Assembly (NCBI GenBank): GCA_020853975.1 | Contig: JADYXW010000072.1 | Coordinates: 1 to 32,672 of the forward strand | Source: Phycisphaerales bacterium | Lineage (GTDB): Bacteria; Planctomycetota; Phycisphaerae; Phycisphaerales; UBA1924 | Reading direction: 5' to 3' | Length of the DNA: 32,672 bases | Part shown: positions 25,112-32,672 of the stretch, one piece after another | Layout: each line of letters opens with the position of its first letter | Position numbering within the stretch: the stretch's first letter is position 1 | Notes under the pieces: generated by a model | Database searches by the model: none | What the model was told of the DNA's origin: nothing | The model's input: the letters and a program-made list of their open reading frames with translations, nothing else | Translations under genes and position numbers: made by a program

Positions 25112-26411
25112 TCCCACCTTGACCACGATTCCTGCACCCGCCGCCTTCGCCGCGCCCACTCCCACCCGGGCATCTTTCACCTTCTCCTTCATCAACAGCA
25201 TGGGGGGAAGCGTGGTCACGTCCAACGCGCTCTATTTCCTCACCAAACAGGGCTTTGAGTTCAGCCAATCCATGAACTTCCTCCTGGGCTGCCTCCTGGG
25301 AGTCGTCTACATCGCCGGTGCCCTCGCCGCCAAACCTCTCCTCGACCGGCTCCGAATCTTCCTCCCCTCCCTCTCCACCCGGGGTGTCCTTTCCGCCCTC
25401 ATGTTCGTGCTCGCGGCGCTCTGCTTCGTGCCTCAGGCCTCCGCCTGGTCAACCCACGATGGCAAGCCCGCGGCCTGGGCCATCTGGGCCGTCGTGCTCC
25501 TCTACAGCCCCGCCACCGGCATGCTCTGGCCCATCGTCGAGTCCTACGTCAGCGGCGGGCGCTCCGGCTCGAACCTCCGCTCCACAATGGGGGTCTGGAA
25601 CGTCGTCTGGTCCGCCGCAGGTCTCTTCATCACCCTTGTCGTCACGCCCATCGCCGAACGTGCCGCCACGCTCGTCATCGCCTCCATCGGCCTCACCCAC
25701 CTCGCCGCACTCTTTCCGCTCAAGGGTTTCAAGCCCGAGCCCGGCGAGCACCCCGAAGGCGAGCACGAGCCCCACCCGCCCGTCTACGCCGACCTCCTTG
25801 TCACCTTCCGCCTCCTCCTCCCCCTCGCCTACGTCGTCATGAGCGCCATCGGCCCCTACCTCCCTTCCCTGGCCGAGCGCCTCGGCCTCCTGAAAAACTG
25901 GTCCGTCTCCGGGGTCACCCTCACCCTCGGCGGCCTGCTCCCCATCGCCTGGGTCGCCGCGCGCGTCGCCACCTTCGCCGCCCTTGCCCGCTGGCAGTCC
26001 TGGCACGGCCGCTGGTCCTTCGCCATCTTCTCCGGCTCGCTCATGCTCGCCGGATACGCGGGCCTCGTCTTCTCTCCGCTCCTCCCTCGCGCCCCGGGCA
26101 TCGCCCTCGCGCTGCTGGGCCTGGCGGCGTTCGGCACCGCCGCCGCCGCCATCTACACCGCCGCGATCTACTACGCCATGGAGGTCGGCAAGGCCGACGT
26201 CAACGCCGGGGGCCGCCACGAAGCACTCATCGGCGTCGGCTACACCCTCGGCCCCGGCATCGGGCTCGCCAGCACCATCGCCGTCGAGCGGGGCTGGGTT
26301 CCCCCCGCTTTCTTCGAGCCCCTCATGCTCGGCACAGTCGGCCTCCTCGCGCTGCTGACAGCCGCCCAAGTCGTCCGGAGAGTCCATCTGCACTCCCGGA
26401 ATCCCGCTTGA
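25083..26411 (+). CDS. MFS-type transporter
   Basis: The 442-residue product is a polytopic membrane protein with about twelve hydrophobic segments and the two-half layout of the major facilitator superfamily. The first half runs from about residue 28 ([20 protein letters not shown]) to 215; a hydrophilic loop with several His and Glu residues ([13 protein letters not shown], near 222) separates it from the second half, which ends near 435. The substrate is unknown. The ATG at 25083 lies 10 bases after the divergent tRNA-Arg gene and inside that gene's putative -10; an alternative TTG at 25119 would remove 12 poorly conserved residues, and no binding site decides between them. It is followed by 182 bases before the protease gene, with no visible terminator. 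Confidence 0.82.
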   Translation: MLRSLPSPGNPTLTTIPAPAAFAAPTPTRASFTFSFINSMGGSVVTSNALYFLTKQGFEFSQSMNFLLGCLLGVVYIAGALAAKPLLDRLRIFLPSLSTRGVLSALMFVLAALCFVPQASAWSTHDGKPAAWAIWAVVLLYSPATGMLWPIVESYVSGGRSGSNLRSTMGVWNVVWSAAGLFITLVVTPIAERAATLVIASIGLTHLAALFPLKGFKPEPGEHPEGEHEPHPPVYADLLVTFRLLLPLAYVVMSAIGPYLPSLAERLGLLKNWSVSGVTLTLGGLLPIAWVAARVATFAALARWQSWHGRWSFAIFSGSLMLAGYAGLVFSPLLPRAPGIALALLGLAAFGTAAAAIYTAAIYYAMEVGKADVNAGGRHEALIGVGYTLGPGIGLASTIAVERGWVPPAFFEPLMLGTVGLLALLTAAQVVRRVHLHSRNPA

Positions 26412-26593
26412 AAACCCACCCGGGCGCATCCCAGTGATCGAGGGGCCAGGCGCTTTGGGCGAACCGCCCGCACCGTCCGGTCCTATATCATGGCGAGACC
26501 GGAGGTTGATCGAACGCCGATCATCCCCCGCGCCGCCGCGTCCGATGCACCCTTGGACCCCGCAGGCCGGGTGTCTACCGATGGGAGTCGATC

Positions 26594-28837
26594 ATGCGTG
26601 AACTGCTGCGTCGTGGCTCGGGCTTGCAGGCGCTGGCCCTGGCCCTGGTCGTCGGAATCGCCGCGCCCGTCTCCCGGGCCCAGGACGTAAAGCCCGTCGC
26701 CGCCGCCGCCGGCGCGCCCGCCGCACGCCTCGGTGCCGAGCTCTGGCAGAGCGCCCGCTCCGGCGACGCCGAGGCGTTCGACCGGCTCGTTCGTGAGCTC
26801 TCGCAGGCCCCAGACCAGCCCCTCGGAGCCGCCTCAGCCCAGTTCGCCACCCACGTCACCGAGCGAGAGGCCGCCCGCCAGGCCCGCATCACCGAGGTCC
26901 TCGCCGAGCTCGAGAAGCACCTCGCCGCCGACAAGGGCGAGATCTCCCTCGCCAAGGCGCTCCGCTCCGCCATCGAGTGGCACATGCTCTCCACCGACAA
27001 GGACGCGGTCCTCGCCGACCCCCGCGTCCAGGACCTCATCACCCGCTGCGCCTCCGGCGCCCGGGAGGCAGAGGCCCGGGGCGATTCCCTCACCGCGGGA
27101 GAGCTCTTCGTGCTCCTCGACGCCCTTCTCGACGTGCAGGGCACCTACAAGTCCGACGTCCGCCGCATCGCCGCCCGCCAGGAGATGCTCCGCCTCTACG
27201 TGCCCGAGCGCATGTACGAGCTGCGCAACCAGCGCGCCATGAAGGAGGACGACGCCAAGCCCCTCCCCCCCTACAACCCCTTCGGCGATTCCTGGCAGGC
27301 CAAGCTCGGCGCCATCGACCAGACCATGGTCGAACGCTGCCTCCAGTTCGCCCGGAAGCACATCACCCAGCGCAGCACGCGCGACCTGCTCAAGGGCGGC
27401 CTCGACAACGTCCGCACCATGGTCACCACCACCGACCTCGCCGGCGCCTTCCCCGGCCTCGCCGACGACCAGGCCCGCACCTCCTTCCTCGCCTTCCTCG
27501 ACGCCGAGGAGGCCCGCCTCGCCGAGCGCGAGGGTGATCTCGACGCCGTGCAGATCGGAGCCCTCGTCGACCGTCTCCGCCGCAAGAACGACCAGACCAC
27601 CCGCGTCGCCTCCACCGCGCTCCTCCACGAGTTCGGCAACGGCGCCATGTCCACCCTCGACGAGTTCTCCGAGATGATCTGGCCCGACGAGGTCCGCCGC
27701 TTCAACAAGAACACCCAGGGCCGCTTCGTCGGCGTCGGCATCCAGATCGAGCACGACGAGCTCCAGAACATCCGCGTCGTCACCCCCATCGAGGGAACCC
27801 CCGCCCAGCGCGCCGGCGTCCACGCGGGCGACGTCATCGCCAAGGTCGACGGCCGCACCATCTTCGGCCTCACCCTCGACCAGGCCGTCGACGTCATCAC
27901 CGGCCCCCAGAACACCAACGTCACCCTCACCATCGAGCGCGCCCCCGCCGACGCCGGCCCCGACGCGCCCAAGGAGTCCATCGACTTCACCCTCAAGCGC
28001 AGCGTCATCAAGATCGCCACCGTCAAGGGCTGGAAGCGCGAGGGCCCCAAGGAAACCGACTGGAACTGGTTCATCGACCAGCCCTCCGGCATCGGCTACG
28101 TCCGCCTCACCCAGTTCGCCGACTCCACCGGCGCCGAGCTCGACCGCGCCATCGCCGCCATGAAGTCCTCCGAACTCCACGGCCTCATCCTCGACCTTCG
28201 CTTCAACCCCGGCGGGCTCCTCGAACAGGCCGTCCACGTCTCCCAGCGCTTCATCGACGCCCCCGAGGGCTTCATCGTCGTCAGCAAGGGCGCCTCCGGC
28301 CGCCTCGAGGACCCCCACTTCACCGACCCCGAGGCCGCGACCCTCGCCAAGATCCCCGTGGTCGTCCTCGTCAACGAAGGCTCCGCCAGCGCCAGCGAGA
28401 TCGTCTCCGGCGCCATCTCGCGCTTCGCCGCCCAGGGCTCCGTCGACGCCGTCGTCCTCGGCGCCAGGTCCTTCGGCAAGGGCAGCGTGCAGAACGTCTG
28501 GCCCGTGACCGCAACCTCGATGATCAAGGTCACGACCGCCTACTACATGCTCCCCGACAAGTCCATCATCCACCGCCGACCCGGCGACAAGGTCTGGGGC
28601 GTCGAGCCCAACCTCAAGATCGAGATGCTGCCCAAGCAGACCAGCGACGCCATCCTCGCCCGACGCGACGCCGACATCGTGGCACTCAACGAGAACGGCA
28701 TCGCCGCCGACACCAAGCCCAAGGTCGAGCCCGAGTCGCTTCTCTCCAAGGGCACCGACCTCCAGCTCGAGGCCGCGCTCCTTCTCCTCCGAGGCAAGGT
28801 GACCGGCGACGGAACGCTCGCCCGCAGCGACCGCTGA
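26594..28837 (+). CDS. PDZ-domain C-terminal processing protease (peptidase family S41)
   Basis: Exported serine protease of the CtpA/Prc type, which trims C-terminal tails of envelope proteins. The 747-residue product has a signal peptide (about 1-28, ending SRAQ), a long helical N-terminal region of about 340 residues, a PDZ domain near 375-455 (GRFVGVGIQIEHDELQNIRV, then GTPAQRAGVHAGDVIAKVDG) and the S41 core. The core has LHGLILDLRFNPGGLLEQAV near 528, the catalytic Ser in GSASASEIVSGA near residue 599 and the catalytic Lys in FGKGSVQ near 629. The length is greater than in plant-type CtpA (about 400) and closer to E. coli Prc. GGGAG lies 7-11 bases before the ATG. A strong terminator follows at 28858-28884. 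Substrates are unknown. Confidence 0.93.
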   Translation: MRELLRRGSGLQALALALVVGIAAPVSRAQDVKPVAAAAGAPAARLGAELWQSARSGDAEAFDRLVRELSQAPDQPLGAASAQFATHVTEREAARQARITEVLAELEKHLAADKGEISLAKALRSAIEWHMLSTDKDAVLADPRVQDLITRCASGAREAEARGDSLTAGELFVLLDALLDVQGTYKSDVRRIAARQEMLRLYVPERMYELRNQRAMKEDDAKPLPPYNPFGDSWQAKLGAIDQTMVERCLQFARKHITQRSTRDLLKGGLDNVRTMVTTTDLAGAFPGLADDQARTSFLAFLDAEEARLAEREGDLDAVQIGALVDRLRRKNDQTTRVASTALLHEFGNGAMSTLDEFSEMIWPDEVRRFNKNTQGRFVGVGIQIEHDELQNIRVVTPIEGTPAQRAGVHAGDVIAKVDGRTIFGLTLDQAVDVITGPQNTNVTLTIERAPADAGPDAPKESIDFTLKRSVIKIATVKGWKREGPKETDWNWFIDQPSGIGYVRLTQFADSTGAELDRAIAAMKSSELHGLILDLRFNPGGLLEQAVHVSQRFIDAPEGFIVVSKGASGRLEDPHFTDPEAATLAKIPVVVLVNEGSASASEIVSGAISRFAAQGSVDAVVLGARSFGKGSVQNVWPVTATSMIKVTTAYYMLPDKSIIHRRPGDKVWGVEPNLKIEMLPKQTSDAILARRDADIVALNENGIAADTKPKVEPESLLSKGTDLQLEAALLLLRGKVTGDGTLARSDR

Positions 28838-28857
28838 GCCACACCTGAATCCGACCC

Positions 28858-28884
28858 GCCCGGGCCCCGCGGCCCGGGCGTTTT
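28858..28884 (+). terminator. Intrinsic terminator after the S41 protease gene
   Basis: A perfect 9-bp stem GCCCGGGCC/GGCCCGGGC with loop CCGC (28858-28879) is followed by GTTTT. It separates the protease gene from the convergent topoisomerase gene whose stop is at 28894. Confidence 0.85.
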
Positions 28885-28893
28885 CATGCGCCG

Positions 28894-31098
28894 TCAGAAC
28901 AGCCCGGGGCCTTCGTCCACCGGCACGTACTTCCCGTTGATCAGCCGCAGCTTGGGCTTCGGACCCGTCTTTGAGACCGCCGGCTTCGCGGGCGCCGGCG
29001 GTTCCTCGGCCATTGTGGCCCTCGGCCGCACCGGCGCTTTGCCGGGTTCCTTCTTCGCCTTCCCCTTGGCGGAGCTCCGCGGCACCTCTCTGGTGTCGAT
29101 CAGGGCCGGCGCGTCGTCGTGCGCCATCGCAGCGACCTTCAGCGCCGCGGCCTCGGCCCGCGTCTGCCCGCCGCCCGGGGGCGATTCCGCGCCGGCCGCG
29201 TCAACGATGATGACGCCGTCCTGATCGGCCGGGTCCTCGTCCCTGATCCGCCGGCCCTCATCGTCGAGCTGCTGATCGGCGATCATCGTGTGCTTCTTCG
29301 CCTGCGCCCTGAGCGCCTCGAAGAGCCGCTTCGCGTCTGTGCCGTTGACCTCGCTCACGGCCTTGGCGATCTCGCCGATGTATCGCTCGAAGACGTCGCG
29401 TCGCTCGCTCTCTCGCTTCATCTTGGCACGCTTGCGGAGGTAGATGCCGAGCTTGCGGCCGCACTCCATGAGCGCGAGCTTCATCTCCTTGCGGATCTCG
29501 TCGTAGTCCGCGATGGCTTCCTTGCTCTCGCTGGTGAAGGGGACCCACACGCTGGCCATGTGGATCATGATCACCAGCGGGCCCACCGGCAGGCCCGCGC
29601 GCGGGTGCTGCAGGTCGTAGTTCCGCCAGTTGGTCTCCACCACCGCCTTGAACGACGAGCACGCGGACTGCTGGAAAAGCAGCGGCACGCGGTTCGCGAA
29701 CCGGATGACGCGCGCCGAGTCGTCGCCGGGCAGCTCGCCTCCGAACGCGATCGCGGTCTCGATCAGGAAGGGCCTGCCGCGGTAGACGTCCGCCTCGCGG
29801 CTGGACGCGGCGTAGAACTCCGCGCGCACACCCTTGAACATCCCTTTGAGCAACTGCTGCACGCCGATCGGCGCCAGGCAGTCCGTCGGCGGGGGCGCGA
29901 GCTTCGCGTCCTGGAAGGCCTTGTACAGTTCCTGCGCCTGCTGGGGCTCGATGTCCGGCACCTTCGTGCGCGAGGTCACGCCGATCTTCTCGCAGAACTC
30001 GCTCGCGGTCGACGCCGAGACGCGGCAGAACCGCTCCTGCAGGAACTTGTAGAGCGTTCCGGAGTCCTTGGTCGCTTCCTGGTAGTCCTTGAGCATCTGC
30101 AAGAGCGTGCCGAGCTCCACGCCCTTGGGGTGGGGCTGGATCTCCTGCGTCTCGGGGGGCAGTTCGCTCACCGCCCGCGGGAAGATCACGAGGTCGCCCA
30201 GGTCGGTCGTGACTTCCGGCGCGGGCGCGGCGGGGGCGGCGTCGGCGGGCTCGGGCGCCTTGGCGCGACCCCTGACGAGATTCGGCTCGTCGTCCTCGGC
30301 GGTCTCTCGCGTTGGGCGTACGAACGTGAGTTTCGCGTGCGGGTTTGCGATCGCGGTGAGTTCCAGGAACTCGTCGACGCTGCCCCGCCCCCGCTGGTAC
30401 TTTCCTTCGAGCTCGATCGACACGCAGGTGCCGGTGGGGTATTCGCGGCGGGAGAGGTACTCGCCCCTGGCGGCGATGTCGCGGACGGCGGGCGAGAGCT
30501 CGCGGAGCCTGGCGAGGGGGAAGTCGTCTGTCTCTTCGTCGACGGTGACCTCGGCGCGGTTGGTCTTGGTGTTCATGGCGAGCTCGATGTGGTGGGCTCG
30601 CTGCTCGGCCTTGGGGCGGGTCTGGATCAGCATGGGCTTGCCGGTGGTGATCAGGCCGTACATACCCGCGGCGGAGATGCCGATGCCCTGCTGCCCGCGG
30701 GACATCTTGAGGCGGTGGAACTTGCTGCCGAAGAGGAGGCGGCCGAAGACGTTTTCGACCTGTTTTCTGACGATTCCGGGGCCGTTGTCGACGACGGTGA
30801 CGCGGTACCTGCTGCTCTTGGCGCTGGCGGGGCGGTCGGGCTGGAGGTCCTCGATGACGACGGTGATATCGGGGAGGATTCCGGCCTCTTCGCAGGCGTC
30901 GAGGGAGTTGTCGACGGCCTCTTTGACGGTGGTGAGGAGGGCCTTTCGCGGGTTGTCGAACCCGAGGAGGTGGCGGTTCTTGGCGAAGAACTCGGAGACG
31001 GAGATGTCCCGCTGCTTCGCCGCCAAGGTCTCGGCGGTGGCGCGGGCGGAGGTGGGTTTCTTGGTCACGGTGGTCGGTTCGGTGGCGAGTGCGGACAT
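28894..31098 (-). CDS. top6B: Type IIB DNA topoisomerase VI, subunit B
   Basis: The ATPase subunit of an A2B2 type IIB topoisomerase, which passes one duplex through a double-strand break made by subunit A. It is typical of archaea and plants and uncommon in bacteria. The 735-residue product has the GHKL ATPase motifs: VKEAVDNSLDACEEA near residue 54 (metal-binding Asn), VVDNGPGI near 100 and GQQGIGISAAGMYG near 131. A helix-two-turn-helix region follows, including LGTLLQMLKDYQEATKDSGT near 330. The transducer domain has ANRVPLLFQQSACSSFKAVV near 465 and the conserved WRNYDLQHPRAGLPVGPLVI near 490. An Ala/Pro-rich insert sits near 278-296 and a charged tail of about 110 residues replaces the C-terminal Ig-like domain of some archaea. 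AGGAGG lies 7-12 bases before the ATG. No subunit A gene is in the window. Confidence 0.95.
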   Translation of the reverse strand: MSALATEPTTVTKKPTSARATAETLAAKQRDISVSEFFAKNRHLLGFDNPRKALLTTVKEAVDNSLDACEEAGILPDITVVIEDLQPDRPASAKSSRYRVTVVDNGPGIVRKQVENVFGRLLFGSKFHRLKMSRGQQGIGISAAGMYGLITTGKPMLIQTRPKAEQRAHHIELAMNTKTNRAEVTVDEETDDFPLARLRELSPAVRDIAARGEYLSRREYPTGTCVSIELEGKYQRGRGSVDEFLELTAIANPHAKLTFVRPTRETAEDDEPNLVRGRAKAPEPADAAPAAPAPEVTTDLGDLVIFPRAVSELPPETQEIQPHPKGVELGTLLQMLKDYQEATKDSGTLYKFLQERFCRVSASTASEFCEKIGVTSRTKVPDIEPQQAQELYKAFQDAKLAPPPTDCLAPIGVQQLLKGMFKGVRAEFYAASSREADVYRGRPFLIETAIAFGGELPGDDSARVIRFANRVPLLFQQSACSSFKAVVETNWRNYDLQHPRAGLPVGPLVIMIHMASVWVPFTSESKEAIADYDEIRKEMKLALMECGRKLGIYLRKRAKMKRESERRDVFERYIGEIAKAVSEVNGTDAKRLFEALRAQAKKHTMIADQQLDDEGRRIRDEDPADQDGVIIVDAAGAESPPGGGQTRAEAAALKVAAMAHDDAPALIDTREVPRSSAKGKAKKEPGKAPVRPRATMAEEPPAPAKPAVSKTGPKPKLRLINGKYVPVDEGPGLF

Positions 31099-31233
31099 GA
31101 ACGCCCTCCTGGCGGCGGGGGCACACTGCCCGCCTGGGGTCGCCCTTCCGTGGGCGTCCGAAAGGCAGGATAGGCCCCGGGGGAACATCGGCGGTTGGGC
31201 CCGGATTCCGCGAACGAAGGCCCGTCCGGCGGC

Positions 31234-31263
31234 TTGGCGGTGCGGCGGGGTTCACCCTATCAT
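31234..31263 (+). promoter_or_regulatory. Candidate sigma70-type promoter of ndk
   Basis: TTGGCG (31234-31239) and TATCAT (31258-31263) lie 18 bases apart, the latter matching five of six consensus positions, about 45 bases before the ndk ATG. The region 31099-31307 between the divergent top6B and ndk genes holds no ORF I can support. Confidence 0.5.
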
Positions 31264-31307
31264 CCCTTCCACCTTTGACTCTTATCACTGACCAGGAGCA
31301 CTGACCG

Positions 31308-31778
31308 ATGGAAACGACTCTCATCATCTTCAAGCCCGACGCGGTGCAGCGGGGCCTGTGCGGGCGCATCCTCGCGCGGTTCGAGGACAAGGGCCTGCAG
31401 GTCGTCGGGATGAAGTTCATGCAGATCCCGAGGGGGACGGCGGAGACGCACTATGCCCCGCACAAGGAGCGGCCCTTTTACGCCGGGCTGGTGAAGTTCA
31501 TGACTTCCTCGCCGGTGGTTGTCCTGGCCCTCCGCGGCAACAACGCGATCACGATCGCGCGCAACCTGATGGGCGCGACGTTCGGCTCCAAGGCGAACCC
31601 GGGGACGATCCGGGGCGATTTCGGCGTTTCCAACTCGTTCAACCTGATCCACGGTTCGGACAGCCCCGAGGCGGCGGAGAAGGAGCTTGGGTTGTTCTTC
31701 GCCAAGGGCGAGCTGGTCGACTGGAACCGCGCGGGCGACCAGTGGATCTATGACATGGGCTCGGGCAAGCCGGAGTAA
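31308..31778 (+). CDS. ndk: Nucleoside diphosphate kinase
   Basis: Ndk transfers the gamma phosphate from ATP to other nucleoside diphosphates through a phosphohistidine, keeping NTP and dNTP pools balanced in the cytoplasm. The 156-residue product starts METTLIIFKPDAVQRGLCGR, carries RPFYAGLVKFMTSSPVV near residue 55, ARNLMGATF near 84 and the active-site His in NLIHGSDS near 116. The C-terminus is about ten residues longer than the compact bacterial form. AGGAG lies about 10 bases before the ATG. It is divergent from top6B and ends at its own terminator. Its codons end in G more often than in genes left of 29 kb, in line with the composition change there. Confidence 0.96.
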   Translation: METTLIIFKPDAVQRGLCGRILARFEDKGLQVVGMKFMQIPRGTAETHYAPHKERPFYAGLVKFMTSSPVVVLALRGNNAITIARNLMGATFGSKANPGTIRGDFGVSNSFNLIHGSDSPEAAEKELGLFFAKGELVDWNRAGDQWIYDMGSGKPE

Positions 31779-31860
31779 GGCCGGAGGACGCCGCCCCCCC
31801 ACCACCGGCGGCGCCCGCGGGGCGAGCCGCGGACGGCGTGACAGCACGCACGATCGAACG

Positions 31861-31902
31861 AACCCCCTCCCGGGAACGAGGGTACGGAAGGGGGGTTTTT
31901 TT
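31861..31902 (+). terminator. Intrinsic terminator after ndk
   Basis: The 5' arm AACCCCCT and the 3' arm AGGGGGGTT can pair with a one-base G bulge, with a possible inner CCCTC/GAGGG stem, and seven T residues (31896-31902) follow. It lies 83 bases after the ndk stop. Confidence 0.8.
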
Positions 31903-31919
31903 GCGCGCCGGGGGAGCGG

Positions 31920-32420
31920 ATGAGCGGGGCTTCGTCGGGTGGGCGGTGACTGGCGTGGATCGCGGCGGGCGTTGCGGTTCTGACATCGCTGGTGATCGTG
32001 GTGCGGATTCTGGGCGCACCGCGGCAGGCCGCGGTGAGGGCCATCTCGCGGGGAATGGCAGCGCAGATAGTGACGGCGGCGAAGATCCATGAGTATGACT
32101 GTGAGAGGCTGCCTCGGCTGGCAGCCCTGTGGGCAACGGGGATGGTCGATCCGACCATTGCGGTTGAGTTTGCTCCCGCGAAGCCGTCCGTTGGTTCAGC
32201 GGGCCTGGCGGCCGGCACCGTCTCGGCGCCGATGGTGCAGGTGCAACCCTGCCGCGCTGTGAAGAAGGGGGAGGCGTGGGGCGGGCCGGGGGAGGTGACG
32301 GACGTGGTGCGGCCGGCGTGCCGGTACGAGCTGATGAGTGACGGGACTGTGGTGGAGATGGAGGAGGCGGAGTATCAGCGTGGCTGGGCTGGGAGAGTGA
32401 CACTGGGTCCGTGGAAGTGA
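31920..32420 (+). pseudogene. Possible membrane-anchored protein with an early in-frame stop
   Basis: From an ATG at 31920, preceded by GGGGAG, the frame runs nine codons, meets TGA at 31947-31949 and then stays open to 32420. The first residues after the stop are a textbook membrane helix (LAWIAAGVAVLTSLVIVVRI), then a basic turn (GAPRQAAVRAISRG) and a soluble part of about 125 residues with a mixed, gene-like composition (AAKIHEYDCERLPRLAALW). The open part can start at GTG 31992, which would cut into the helix. It may be a broken gene, a gene starting at CTG 31950, or chance. I recognise no family; the layout recalls a small type II signal-anchor protein. Confidence 0.4.
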
Positions 32421-32672
32421 CGGGAGAGGAATCGGGGTGGTGAGATGTGGGGAAGGGCGCGGGGGCGAAGGGGGCGCTGGGGGAACGGGGCCGGCGCGGG
32501 AAAGTCGGGGGCTGGTTCGGGGGCGGGTGTTGGGGTTGGCCCGGAGGCGGATCATCCGGCGGGTCGAGGCGCGCGGGGTCCGAGGCGCGGAGGAGCGTGG
32601 TGGCGGCGCGGCGTGCGGTTTCGTCGTCTGCTTCTGAAGAGGCGATGATGCTGAGACGGTTGATGGCGCCGA
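32421..32672 (-). CDS. Partial ORF running off the right edge (unrecognised)
   Basis: On the minus strand a frame is open from the right edge. Its first part reads GAINRLSIIASSEADDETAR and continues with ATTLLRASDPARLDPP, which looks like genuine helical protein sequence; beyond about 32550 it turns into a Pro-rich stretch. No stop codon occurs before 31639, so the true 3' end is unclear and the coordinates given cover only the part not overlapping the plus-strand ORF. The start lies outside the window. The function is unknown. Confidence 0.3.

Noticed and set aside
29119..31173. 684-codon plus-strand ORF opposite top6B
   Set aside because: Composition is Leu/Arg/Gly/Asp-rich without motifs and is explained by the topoisomerase gene.
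31099..31307. Replication origin between top6B and ndk
   Set aside because: The strand composition change is nearby, but only one poor DnaA-box-like word (TTATCACTG) is present, no AT-rich stretch is seen and no replication gene adjoins.

Overview
The window is a GC-rich chromosomal segment of a diderm bacterium. It carries lpxK (lipid A), dsbD, fliM, remnants of a LysW-type lysine cluster and an archaeal-type topoisomerase VI B subunit. That mix, together with TTG/GTG starts, fits a planctomycete of the Phycisphaerae type. The assignment is inference from gene content, not from a phylogenetic marker. Gene density is normal and no insertion sequence, prophage or CRISPR array is visible.

Layout. 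0.1-2.9 kb, minus strand: a maf - membrane protein - lpxK - rpsP run closed by a clear terminator. 2.9-3.7 kb: a divergent nitrilase-family amidase. 3.7-5.9 kb, minus: the two E1 subunits (pdhA, pdhB) of a pyruvate or branched-chain 2-oxoacid dehydrogenase. 6.0-7.1 kb: an MscS channel. 7.2-8.7 kb, minus: a cold-shock protein, then a decayed LysW-dependent lysine locus (frameshifted lysW, 5' stub of lysX joined to 3' stub of lysK). 8.8-9.0 kb: tRNA-Gly(GCC), followed by a possible 35-codon ORF and a terminator. 9.2-11.1 kb, minus: dsbD. 11.3-12.3 kb: an isolated fliM.

12.3-23.0 kb, plus: a long translation operon. A structured non-coding leader precedes nusA - infB - ylxP (DUF503) - rbfA - a HhH-GPD-like protein - a 1201-residue TPR lipoprotein - a YebC/PmpR regulator. 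Several junctions overlap by 1-4 bases. 23-25 kb: a TIM-barrel sugar isomerase-like gene (minus), a four-helix membrane protein and an endonuclease III whose 3' end runs into an antisense tRNA-Arg(CCG). 25.1-28.9 kb: an MFS transporter and a PDZ/S41 C-terminal processing protease with a terminator. 28.9-31.1 kb, minus: topoisomerase VI subunit B without its A subunit in view. 31.3-31.8 kb: ndk with a terminator, then a poorly defined region with a possible broken membrane-anchored ORF and a partial ORF leaving the right edge.

The points most worth a second look are the decayed lysW-lysX-lysK locus, the solitary bacterial topo VI B, a change of strand composition (C-rich to G-rich plus strand) inside that gene, the unidentified structured RNA region upstream of nusA, and the nth/tRNA-Arg overlap.
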